Source: Phycisphaerales bacterium (GTDB lineage Bacteria > Planctomycetota > Phycisphaerae > Phycisphaerales > SM1A02). From it: a DNA stretch of 64,000 nucleotides. How positions within the stretch are numbered: the first letter of the stretch is position 1; each line of letters opens with the position of its first letter. A model generated the notes under the pieces. The model had not been told where the DNA came from, searched no databases, and saw only the letters and a list, made by a program, of their open reading frames with translations. The stretch is taken from contig JAQWPT010000032.1 in the NCBI GenBank assembly GCA_029245245.1, positions 62,001-126,000 on the forward strand. Reading direction: 5' to 3'. Both the position numbers and the translations under genes were made by a program. Below are positions 1 through 7,716 of this stretch, piece after piece.

Positions 1-402
1 CAGGTAGAAGATCCAGGTGGTCGTCGGCTGCTGCAACAACCAGCTCGGCGCCCACTGGGGAATCGTGTCCTGCAGCATGAGCATGATCGCGAACCGTGCA
101 TCCGCCAGCTCTCCCTCCTGGTCGAAGAGGGTCGGCAGCAACAGTGGATCCACGCTCCGCACGACTCCGTCAATCTTCACGGACCCGGTCTCGCGAAGGG
201 TCGTGGCGAAGCGATCGCCCTCGGGGCCGGTCAGGGCGTTGACGATCCCCCGGGCGGAGGAGTCGTAGGAGTAGCTCGTTGTCAGCAGCGGTACGAAGTA
301 CCCGGAGACGGCGACCAACGCGATCACGGAGAACAGTACCCGGACCCACAGCCGCTGCTGCAGTGCGGTCAAGACTCGATGGAGATTCCGCAGGCCGCTC
401 AT
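1..402 (-). CDS. ABC transporter permease, N-terminal part (runs off window)
   Basis: The reading frame is open from the ATG at 402 down to base 1, 134 codons, and continues outside the window. The N-terminus is basic, then residues about 18-40 form one hydrophobic helix, followed by an extracytoplasmic-looking stretch. Its ATG overlaps the stop of the upstream ABC ATPase gene by four bases (ATGA), so the two are translationally coupled. That arrangement, plus one helix followed by a large loop, fits an ABC-2 type exporter permease such as the NatB or gliding-transporter families. The permease identity is inferred mainly from context because the membrane core is not in the window. Confidence 0.6.
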   Translation of the reverse strand, partial: MSGLRNLHRVLTALQQRLWVRVLFSVIALVAVSGYFVPLLTTSYSYDSSARGIVNALTGPEGDRFATTLRETGSVKIDGVVRSVDPLLLPTLFDQEGELADARFAIMLMLQDTIPQWAPSWLLQQPTTTWIFYL

Positions 403-1604
403 TCCCGGGACTCGTCCGATTCGTCAGAAGCAGCGGGACGGTCGATGAGGTCATCGATCATGGAGTGGTCGACCTCCGGTCGTTTCTCCTGTTCGCCCTG
501 AACCTCGCGACTCCGCACCTGGGGTTCCGGTGCCGCAGCCGTCAGCCCCTCGACCACGGCCTTGACGGTCTTCTCCTGCGCAGCCACGGCCGGCTCTTCG
601 TTGACTTCGTGGGCACGAGCGGGCGCCTCCTGGGGAGTATCGGATGTCAGCGAGCTGATGAGGCCCTCGCCTTCCTCCTGTGCGCGAAGGAAGTCGGCGG
701 TCTGCCCGGTCTCGGTCACCCCGGCGGTTTCGATGTGCTCACGCCGTGCTTTCTCGACGATGTCGAGGAACAGGTCTTCGAGCCGCTGTCGTGGCTGGCT
801 GACCTTCTCGATGGCCAGGCCCTCTGTTTCGCGGATGACGGCTTCGACCCGCTCAATCGTCTCGGGCTTGAGCCGCGGCACCTGGATGATCGTCCGTCCG
901 GTGTCTTCGAGGAGTTCGTCGACCGTGCCCTCGGCTCGAATGGTTCCCCCGTAGAGCATCACCATGCGATCACACACGTCCTGGACGTCCGAAAGCAGGT
1001 GCGAACTCAGGAGGATGGTCTTCTTCCGACTTCGAAGGTTCAGGAGGAGGTCCTTGACCTGCTTGGTTCCGATGGGATCGAGCCCTGACGTGGGCTCATC
1101 GAGAATCAGGAATTCCGGATCGTTGATCAACGCCTGGGCGATGCCGATGCGTCGCGCCATGCCCTTGGAGAACTCACCGATGGGCCGGTGGGCAACGTGG
1201 GTAAGACCGACCATCTCCAGCAGTTCCTCGATGCGGGTCTTGCGGGTGGCTCGATCAAGCCCGAAGAGGCGACCGTAGTAGTCGAGCGTCTCCTGTGGAT
1301 TCAGGTACCGGTAGAGATAGGACTCCTCGGGCAGGAACCCGATGTGCTTCTTGACCGTGACGTCCGAGGGAGTTCGGCCGAAGACCGTCAACTGCCCCGA
1401 GGTCTTGTGGAGCAGACCGAGGATCATCTTGATCGTCGTGCTCTTGCCCGATCCGTTGGGACCGAGCAGGCCGAAGATCTCGCCGGGCTGGATCTCGAAG
1501 TCGATGTGATCGACCGCAAGAGCCTTGGTCCGCATCCAGAAGTCGCGGAAGACCTTTGTCAGGCCAACGGCCTCGACAATCGGGTTCGAAGATTGCTTCA
1601 CCAT
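399..1604 (-). CDS. ABC transporter ATP-binding protein (ABC-2 exporter type)
   Basis: A 401-residue ATPase. Walker A GPNGSGKST lies at residues 48-56, the signature is FSKGM at about 145-149 instead of LSGGQ, Walker B LILDEP is near 167, and the H-loop SH is at 201-202. The nucleotide-binding domain ends near 230 and is followed by a CcmA/NatA-like C-terminal segment. The last 100 residues are an unusual Ala/Glu-rich acidic tail with no motif I recognise. The ATG at 1604 is chosen because the longer frame would run into the upstream SPFH gene (stop at 1636) and the ATPase homology begins right after it. The permease gene downstream overlaps by four bases. It probably energises export or membrane-protein handling linked to the SPFH complex. 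Confidence 0.9.
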   Translation of the reverse strand: MVKQSSNPIVEAVGLTKVFRDFWMRTKALAVDHIDFEIQPGEIFGLLGPNGSGKSTTIKMILGLLHKTSGQLTVFGRTPSDVTVKKHIGFLPEESYLYRYLNPQETLDYYGRLFGLDRATRKTRIEELLEMVGLTHVAHRPIGEFSKGMARRIGIAQALINDPEFLILDEPTSGLDPIGTKQVKDLLLNLRSRKKTILLSSHLLSDVQDVCDRMVMLYGGTIRAEGTVDELLEDTGRTIIQVPRLKPETIERVEAVIRETEGLAIEKVSQPRQRLEDLFLDIVEKARREHIETAGVTETGQTADFLRAQEEGEGLISSLTSDTPQEAPARAHEVNEEPAVAAQEKTVKAVVEGLTAAAPEPQVRSREVQGEQEKRPEVDHSMIDDLIDRPAASDESDESRE

Positions 1605-1635
1605 GTGAGCTCCAACTCCAGTACCGGGCCCGGCA

Positions 1636-3114
1636 TCATTTCTTGTCCAGTTCTTCGGACCGCAGTCCCTTGACCCGACCCGCGTCATCGAATTCGAGTT
1701 GACGCCCGGCACGCCCGGCTTCCTTCATCTCGTCGACCCGCTTGAGAGTGGATCCGAGCAGGTCCAGGTCACGATACGTGGCCTCGAGTTCGCGACGCTG
1801 CATCTCGGTGCGGCGACGGATGTCCTTGACGGCCTGCAGGCCGGAGAGGTCCAACGCCATGGATCCCAGTTGCCGCGGAACATACATCACCTCGACGTCG
1901 GGACGATCCATGACCTCGCCGTAGACCTCGAGCCATCGCTGGGCCACCACGAGCTGTGGGTGCTCCCGGTACGCATCAAGCAGCCCCTGGAAGCGACGTG
2001 CTTCCATGCCGACGCTGGTGTCGATGTTCGCAAGGTATCCGTAGGCGTTGTTGATGTAATTCGATGAGACACCTGCAACCCGGTCTCCATCGAAGAACGC
2101 GTTGATCTGTTCCATGATGGAAGCCGCATCGGGGGAATCCAGTTCCCATGCTTCCTCGTACCTGTCAATGAGATTCGTCAACTCGGCGTAGTATTCGCCG
2201 GTGGTCTTGATCAGCAGTTCGTCCGCTTCCTTCTGGGCGGTCTGGATCACCTGCTGTGCCAACTGCCGATTGACCGTGAACTCCTCAAATGACTTCTGGA
2301 TGAATCGCGGCGGCAGGAACTTCTCCTCGAGAATCACATCGACGATCCTGATCCCGCTGTCGACGGCATTGAGAGTGGCCTGCGCTTCTGCCCTGATCAG
2401 GGCCCGGAGCTCCTCGGCGGACAAGGTCTCGCGGAGCTGCTGGAGAGTGTGCTTGGCACCCACGTGCACCACGGCACGTTGGATTGCCAACTGCACCAGG
2501 CGAGGCGGAGCGCCGGCGGGAAGCTGCTCGATGAACTCCACTACGTCGGCCACCTCGTACTGGACCGAGATCTCGACGTGGGCAAGTTCTCCGCCCTCGA
2601 CCAGCACCGATCCGTCCCTGCCGGGCACGAGTCCTGAACTGGCAAGAGTATTCTGGATGGCATCCTCTTCATTGATGGCTCCACCGGTGGAAGCCAGGAA
2701 GGCCCGGCCATCGGTGGCGGTACGGGGCTCGGTTCCCACGACCACGAACCCACCCACCGGTGCAGGCCAGTTCATGTGGAACCCGGGGCCGAGGCCCTCG
2801 ATATCGTCCACACGTCCCCACGTGGTGGCCACGCCGCTTTCGTTGTTGCCGATTGTCTTGAATCCGGAGAAGAGGAAGAGCACCAGGAGCACGATGATGA
2901 CGAACTGGAGCACACGGAAACTCATGTGCAACGCGTCGGTCAACGACTTGTTGGCGGGATCCATGGCTTCCCGCAGCGCCGCTTCGGAACCAATCTCCGC
3001 ATCGACGTTGAACTCCGCCGAGGCCACGCGGCGCGCGGGAGCCTCGATGTCCATCGGCTGCGGCTCGATCGGGACGTTCAGGTCCTGGTGAGGATCGTTG
3101 GGAGAGTCGTTCAC
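1636..3114 (-). CDS. SPFH/Band 7 protein, HflK-like
   Basis: A 492-residue protein with a cytoplasmic N-terminal tail of about 65 residues and one membrane helix at about 67-84. A prohibitin/HflK-type SPFH domain follows ('GNNESGVATTWGRV', then 'GLGPGFHMNWPAP'). A long helical region after residue 300 probably forms the cage-like coiled coil known for HflK/C. Compared with classical HflK it lacks the Gly-rich N-terminus and carries an extra C-terminal helical domain. It overlaps hflC by four bases at 3111-3114. HflK/HflC normally surround and restrain the FtsH protease. No ftsH is present here, so that role is by family only. Confidence 0.8.
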   Translation of the reverse strand: MNDSPNDPHQDLNVPIEPQPMDIEAPARRVASAEFNVDAEIGSEAALREAMDPANKSLTDALHMSFRVLQFVIIVLLVLFLFSGFKTIGNNESGVATTWGRVDDIEGLGPGFHMNWPAPVGGFVVVGTEPRTATDGRAFLASTGGAINEEDAIQNTLASSGLVPGRDGSVLVEGGELAHVEISVQYEVADVVEFIEQLPAGAPPRLVQLAIQRAVVHVGAKHTLQQLRETLSAEELRALIRAEAQATLNAVDSGIRIVDVILEEKFLPPRFIQKSFEEFTVNRQLAQQVIQTAQKEADELLIKTTGEYYAELTNLIDRYEEAWELDSPDAASIMEQINAFFDGDRVAGVSSNYINNAYGYLANIDTSVGMEARRFQGLLDAYREHPQLVVAQRWLEVYGEVMDRPDVEVMYVPRQLGSMALDLSGLQAVKDIRRRTEMQRRELEATYRDLDLLGSTLKRVDEMKEAGRAGRQLEFDDAGRVKGLRSEELDKK

Positions 3115-4100
3115 GGCGACACTGCTCCGGAACGTGCGGTCTGGTTGGAACCCGGGGCATCGGGAGCCTTGGCGCCCCCACCATCGAGACGCTCCACGGG
3201 CTGCGGAATCGGATTCTCCGCATCCGGTGCCTGGATGTTCATGAGGTGCCAGGGCGCGAAATCAGTCTCAAGAATGACGGTGGTGTTCTCCGCCAGCGCC
3301 TGTTCCAGGGCGTCGAGCCAGATCAGGAAGATCGCCAGATCCTCATCCTGCGACATCTGCTGCAGGTACTTGGCAGCCTGCTCCTCGCCTCGGGTTCGAA
3401 TCTCCTGGGCACGCTGGGACGCGAAGGCAAGCACCTTGTCTGCCGTGGTCTTTGCTTCCGAGGTGACCCGCTGCGCTTCAGCCACACCGCGAGCCCGTTC
3501 GTTCTCGGCCAGGGTGTCGCGTCGCGCCTTCATTCGCCGGATCACGGCCTGCGACGTCTTCTCCTTCAGCAGGACGCGACTGACACCGGTGAAAATCGGA
3601 TCGACGCCTTCGGACTTCACGGACTGCATGCGGGAGAGGATCTCCGCTTCCGCCTCCTGGAGCTTGCTGTCGGGGCCGAGAAGCTCGTTGAACCGGTACT
3701 GGCTGAGGACCGAGATCGCATCGCGGAACTTGGACTCCAGGGTCGGGAAGGCCTCCCGCACGGAGGCGTAGCTCTCGTAGAACTTCAGTGGGCCATCGCC
3801 GTCGGTCTGGATCTTCCAGAGCATGAATGCCTCGACCACGATCTGCTGCCCGTCCTTCGTCTGGAGGTTGTCCATCGGGGACTTGAGCAACTGGGTCCGG
3901 GTATCGAAGGTCTGCACCGAATCCGCGAAGAACGGGAGGCGAAAATGCAGCCCGGGCTCGCTGATGATGCTGCTCTGATCAATCTTGCCGAACCGACTCC
4001 GGATGCCCACCTCGTGGTATGACACGGAGTAGGTCATGCTGAACAGGATCAGCACGGCCAGGATGATGAGTCCGACGACGATTGCAACCAACTTCTTCAT
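3111..4100 (-). CDS. hflC: SPFH protein, HflC-like protease modulator
   Basis: A 329-residue protein with a single N-terminal membrane anchor at residues about 4-24, an SPFH domain ('YHEVGIRSRFGK', 'SEPGLHFRLPF'), and a long Ala/Glu/Arg-rich helix typical of HflC ('RRMKARRDTLAENERARG'). Length and domain order match HflC. The segment after about residue 290 is Pro/Gly-rich and looks disordered. The gene overlaps both neighbours by four bases (ATGA), so it sits mid-operon. Family knowledge makes it a partner of HflK in a membrane cage regulating FtsH proteolysis. Here three SPFH proteins are encoded together, so the cage may be hetero-oligomeric. Confidence 0.85.
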   Translation of the reverse strand: MKKLVAIVVGLIILAVLILFSMTYSVSYHEVGIRSRFGKIDQSSIISEPGLHFRLPFFADSVQTFDTRTQLLKSPMDNLQTKDGQQIVVEAFMLWKIQTDGDGPLKFYESYASVREAFPTLESKFRDAISVLSQYRFNELLGPDSKLQEAEAEILSRMQSVKSEGVDPIFTGVSRVLLKEKTSQAVIRRMKARRDTLAENERARGVAEAQRVTSEAKTTADKVLAFASQRAQEIRTRGEEQAAKYLQQMSQDEDLAIFLIWLDALEQALAENTTVILETDFAPWHLMNIQAPDAENPIPQPVERLDGGGAKAPDAPGSNQTARSGAVSP

Positions 4101-6283
4101 TGGGACGATTCCTCTTCCAGGGACATGCCTTCGAAGATCGTGTTCGGCGAAGCCAGATCACGCAGCTCCACCTTGACATTCATTCGCTCGGGCGCAATCC
4201 CGACGATGTACTTCCGAAGGTCATGCAGCTTGCGAACATAGGTCTGCATGATGGATCGCTGCCGATAGAGTTTCGGAGCCGCCTGGTACGCGGCCACCTG
4301 ACTCTTGACTCGATCCGCTTTGGCCCGCTTCTCCATGATCTCCACCCAGCGATCGCGCTCTGCGGACTGGATGAGCGAGACGGCCGATCCGCCACCCTGC
4401 TGGAGCAGCTGCTCGGCATTGATGATCTTCCCCGCGAGGAGCTTCCGAGCCGCCACGGCTTCCGGCGAACCGATGCCGTGGGCGGAAACCGCATTGTCCA
4501 GCGACTGGCGGGCATCATTCGTGCTGTCGATGGCGGCTACGATGCCGTCGATGCTGTCCGTATTGCCGGCAATGGCCGTGTAGAGCGTGATGCGATTCCG
4601 CTCGGCATTGGCTACCAGCTGATCACGCTGCTGGATGGCCAGCGGCAGATCCTGGAAGTCCTTGGCGGCGTCACCGGCAGGACGGATCATCGGGATGTTG
4701 ATGGAGACGACCTGCACGCCGGTTCCCAGGGAATCGAAGCGATCCTGGATCAGTGATCGCAGTTCACCGGAGAGTTCAGCCCGCTGGTCGGACAGGACAT
4801 CATCCAGTGAACGAGTGGCCATGTACCGGGTCGTAACCGAGAGGGCCAGGTCCCGCAGGCCCCGCTCCCGGTCCGTGAGAGTCTGTCGCCGGGCGACGTG
4901 CTCGGTTCCGAAGCTGAGGTACCGCAAGAGGCCCGGCTCACCGGATCCGGCATCGGGCTGAATGTGATAGTTCATCATCAGGAGCATGTCTACGAGGGCG
5001 TAGTCGTCACCAAAGTCGTCGTTCTCGTCAGTTTCACCGACAGGATCGACATCGGCGGCTCCAATACCCAGTCTCGACTTCCCCACGATGAAGGGGTCAA
5101 GTGTCTGACCAGGTGGGAGTTGAATCTCGTCTTCCCAGAGAAATCCACGCCGACGCATTGTGTCCATGGGTGTCAACGGCAGTTGACGAACCATGCTCAC
5201 GTCATAGAGGGCGGTGGTTTCAACCGGCCAAGGGAGCTTCCAGAAGAATCCGGAATCATGGATCTGTGTGTCGCCGGATCCAACGATGGCTCCGGATCGC
5301 AGTCGAAGCCCCTGCTCACGACCGCCGACGACGGCCAGGGCCGAGAGGGCCACGAGAACGAACAGGCCGAGCACGATCAGCCACGCGCTGCTGCGCAGCA
5401 GGAGCTGATAGCCCCATGAACTGGTGATGTCGAATCCAAACTGGTAGTTGACCGCGTCGTTGATCGAACGGACGAAACTGTCCGGAGTCGCCAGCAGGCT
5501 CAGGCCTCGCGAGTCGTAGGCCGCTCGCGGCCAGTCCCCGCCGATGCGAGGGCGGTACATGTTCAGGATGATGTTCAGCACGATCTCGATGGCGATGATG
5601 ATCATCAGGATCGGAATCAGCCAGGCCACCACCCCGATCACGCTGTCAATCTCGAAGAAACGGAAGATCGTACCGATGACCACGCCCATGAGCACGATCA
5701 CGTTTCCGACCATCACGCCCGCACCGGCCCGGAGATTCTGCCAGACACCAAGTGCCGCCATGCCCGCGAGGTAACGGGAAAAGATGAAGCAGACGACCGC
5801 AAATCCGAGTCCGATGGCGATCAGCCAGCCCTTGTTCTGCGTCAACGAGAGCTCAGTTTGACCCGAGTTGTCGGCGATGTCCGAGAGCTGGTCGAAGATG
5901 ATCCAGCCAAGCGTGATGAGCATCAGCACGACAAGCATGCTTGCCGCGGGCAGGACCCACTTGTACATCAGTCGCAGGCGACGGGCGGCGGTGCGGATCT
6001 CGTCACCGGATCGATCGAAGATCGATTCGGCCCCGCTGCCGGATGCAACCAGTTCACCTTCTTCGAGAGCCTCCAGCCGCTCGAGCTTGTGCTGGTTGAA
6101 GATGATGATCATTCCCAGCCAGACGATCAGTCCAACGTAGAGGTACCACGAGGCGTACTCCGCCGTAGTGTCACCGGCACGAAGACCGAAGATCAGCAGA
6201 ACCGTCGCGACAACGAGTTGAAGCAGGAATCCAAAGGCTGCGATGTTCGTCGCACGCTGATAGGCAAGGTGGTCGATTCTCAT
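4097..6283 (-). CDS. Polytopic SPFH-domain membrane protein, HflK-like
   Basis: A 728-residue protein. The N-terminal half has about seven hydrophobic segments (roughly residues 10-35, 45-60, 110-135, 155-175, 190-210, 215-240, 300-325). An SPFH-type domain then follows ('GGREQGLRLRSGAIVGS', 'SGFFWKLPWP') and a helical C-terminus. Start: ATG at 6283 has GGAAGAG ten bases upstream (6294-6300); an in-frame ATG at 6337 would add 18 unlikely residues. It heads the operon hflC - hflK-like - ABC ATPase - permease. A fused polytopic domain on an SPFH protein is unlike enterobacterial HflK, and its function is unknown to me. Confidence 0.75.
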   Translation of the reverse strand: MRIDHLAYQRATNIAAFGFLLQLVVATVLLIFGLRAGDTTAEYASWYLYVGLIVWLGMIIIFNQHKLERLEALEEGELVASGSGAESIFDRSGDEIRTAARRLRLMYKWVLPAASMLVVLMLITLGWIIFDQLSDIADNSGQTELSLTQNKGWLIAIGLGFAVVCFIFSRYLAGMAALGVWQNLRAGAGVMVGNVIVLMGVVIGTIFRFFEIDSVIGVVAWLIPILMIIIAIEIVLNIILNMYRPRIGGDWPRAAYDSRGLSLLATPDSFVRSINDAVNYQFGFDITSSWGYQLLLRSSAWLIVLGLFVLVALSALAVVGGREQGLRLRSGAIVGSGDTQIHDSGFFWKLPWPVETTALYDVSMVRQLPLTPMDTMRRRGFLWEDEIQLPPGQTLDPFIVGKSRLGIGAADVDPVGETDENDDFGDDYALVDMLLMMNYHIQPDAGSGEPGLLRYLSFGTEHVARRQTLTDRERGLRDLALSVTTRYMATRSLDDVLSDQRAELSGELRSLIQDRFDSLGTGVQVVSINIPMIRPAGDAAKDFQDLPLAIQQRDQLVANAERNRITLYTAIAGNTDSIDGIVAAIDSTNDARQSLDNAVSAHGIGSPEAVAARKLLAGKIINAEQLLQQGGGSAVSLIQSAERDRWVEIMEKRAKADRVKSQVAAYQAAPKLYRQRSIMQTYVRKLHDLRKYIVGIAPERMNVKVELRDLASPNTIFEGMSLEEESSQ

Positions 6284-6530
6284 TGTTGAATGACTCTTCC
6301 CCTGTGCCTGGGATCCTGTCCTGATGGCTGAAACCACCCGGGAGCCCGATTTACGGACTCATACCCTCTCTACGGTTCGCCCCCTCCCCCGGGTTCACCA
6401 CTGAGAGCGGCAATGTAGCAAAAAGAGAGGAATGGGGCCCTCCAAGGCCAGTTCATGGCCATCAGGTCGGCATTTGTGGGGAAATCCACCCGAACTCCAT
6501 GGCCTCGGTGCGGGTACCATCTGCAACCCG
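6284..6530. other. Divergent intergenic region, no gene
   Basis: This 247-base gap separates the minus-strand SPFH operon from the plus-strand permease, so it must carry promoters for both. On the plus side TACCAT at 6515-6520 lies ten bases before the ATG at 6531. On the minus side I see no convincing -35/-10 pair. The short frame here (6370-6558 minus) is Gly/Arg/Trp-rich with no motif and is not called. Confidence 0.5.
6515..6520 (+). promoter_or_regulatory. -10-like hexamer TACCAT
   Basis: TACCAT lies ten bases before the ATG at 6531, and no Shine-Dalgarno is seen in between. The same arrangement recurs at other gene starts in this window, so transcription probably begins at or just before the start codon. 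There is no clear -35 box. Confidence 0.45.
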
Positions 6531-7670
6531 ATGTTTCAGCAACTCTTCGCCATCGCACGCAACACCTTCTTCGAAAGCATCCGCCAGCCGATCATGTTGG
6601 TGATCCTGGTTGCGGCGATGGTGATGATCGTTCTGAGCAACCCCCTCTCGGCCTTCACCATGGACGAGAACCAACGGATGCTCATCGACATCGGACTGGC
6701 CACGGTGTTTCTCGCCGGAGCCGTCCTTGCAGCATTCGTTGCCACCAACGTCCTGGGACGCGAGATCGAGAACCGAACGGCATTGACGGTCATCAGCAAG
6801 CCGGTCAACCGACCTGTTTTCGTCGTCGGCAAGTTCCTGGGCGTCACGGCCGCCATGATCATCGCCGCCCTCTGCATGACCTTCACCTTCATGCTCGTGG
6901 AACTGCATTCCGTCATCGAGACGGTCCGGGACCCGATCCACCTGCCGGTCGTTTTCTTCGGGATCGGTGGCGTGATTCTCGGCATCGCGGCAGCCGCCTG
7001 GTGCAACTACTTCTACGGCACGGTGTTCTCCAGCAGTGTCATCTGCTTCGTAACGCCGCTCCTGTTCCTCGCCTACCTGCTCGCACTGAACTTCGGACCC
7101 GAGTTCGACTCGCGGCCGTTTCTCCAGAACTTCAAGGACCAGATCTGGCTTGCCGTCATCGGCATCATGGTCGCCATCGTCGTGCTCTGCTCGATCGCAG
7201 TGGCGGTCTCGACCCGTCTTGGACAGTTGATGACCCTTGTCGTCACGGTGGGCCTCTTCATGATGGGCCTGCTCTCTGACTGGATCTTCGGCCGCAACAT
7301 CTCCCGCATCGAGGAGAACTGGCTGACGTTGGCCCGGAACCAGGGTCTCACCACCCAGGAGGAACGCACCCGTGTCATGCAGTGGGCCAGCGGGGAGATC
7401 GAGGAGACGACGAAGATCATCGACGTCTCCAGCGTGCCCCTGCTGGACGTTCCCGGTGTCACCAACGGTGAAATCGCGGAGTGGACCTTCTCCTGGATCG
7501 GGTACAGCGTGCTGCCGAATTTCCAGGTCCTCTGGCTGTCGGATGCTCTCACCCAGAACCTCGTGATCCCTGGCGACTACCTGTTGGATTCCATCATCTA
7601 TGGCGTGCTCTATGCGATCGCGATCCTCGGCATCGGCATCTTCCTCTTCCAGCGACGTGAAATCGGTTGA
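6531..7670 (+). CDS. ABC-2 family transporter permease
   Basis: A 379-residue integral membrane protein with six or more hydrophobic segments (residues about 20-40, 55-80, 110-130, 150-185, 215-245, 350-375). The opening 'MFQQLFAIARNTFFESIRQP' is typical of ABC-2 permeases ('ar.tf.e.lR.p'). A loop of about 90 residues lies before the last helix. Start ATG 6531 is preferred over upstream in-frame ATGs because the family homology begins there and TACCAT is positioned just upstream. No ATPase is beside it on this strand; the ATPase of the divergent SPFH operon is the nearest possible partner. Substrate unknown. Confidence 0.8.
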   Translation: MFQQLFAIARNTFFESIRQPIMLVILVAAMVMIVLSNPLSAFTMDENQRMLIDIGLATVFLAGAVLAAFVATNVLGREIENRTALTVISKPVNRPVFVVGKFLGVTAAMIIAALCMTFTFMLVELHSVIETVRDPIHLPVVFFGIGGVILGIAAAAWCNYFYGTVFSSSVICFVTPLLFLAYLLALNFGPEFDSRPFLQNFKDQIWLAVIGIMVAIVVLCSIAVAVSTRLGQLMTLVVTVGLFMMGLLSDWIFGRNISRIEENWLTLARNQGLTTQEERTRVMQWASGEIEETTKIIDVSSVPLLDVPGVTNGEIAEWTFSWIGYSVLPNFQVLWLSDALTQNLVIPGDYLLDSIIYGVLYAIAILGIGIFLFQRREIG

Positions 7671-7692
7671 CGAACCAGGCGACACCACCGCC

Positions 7693-7698
7693 TATGAT
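7693..7698 (+). promoter_or_regulatory. -10-like hexamer TATGAT before uvrA
   Basis: TATGAT ends 18 bases before the GTG at 7717. It lies just past the permease stop and supports the short start chosen for uvrA. No LexA-box-like palindrome is evident. Confidence 0.4.
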
Positions 7699-7716
7699 GG
7701 TCATCGGACCAGCATC

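Noticed and set aside
279-1088. Long plus-strand frame opposite the ABC ATPase
   Set aside because: It is an antisense shadow of the ATPase gene, low complexity, with no start signal or motif.
399-1712. Longer ATPase start at 1712
   Set aside because: It overlaps the SPFH gene and adds 36 residues unlike any ABC ATPase; ATG 1604 starts at the family homology.
4082-5419. Plus-strand frames opposite the SPFH genes
   Set aside because: Codon-position mirror images of the real minus-strand genes; no domain and no ribosome site.
7600-7716. UvrA start at ATG 7600
   Set aside because: It overlaps the permease by 71 bases and adds a Ser/Arg low-complexity stretch; GTG 7717 follows a -10-like hexamer and starts at conserved sequence.
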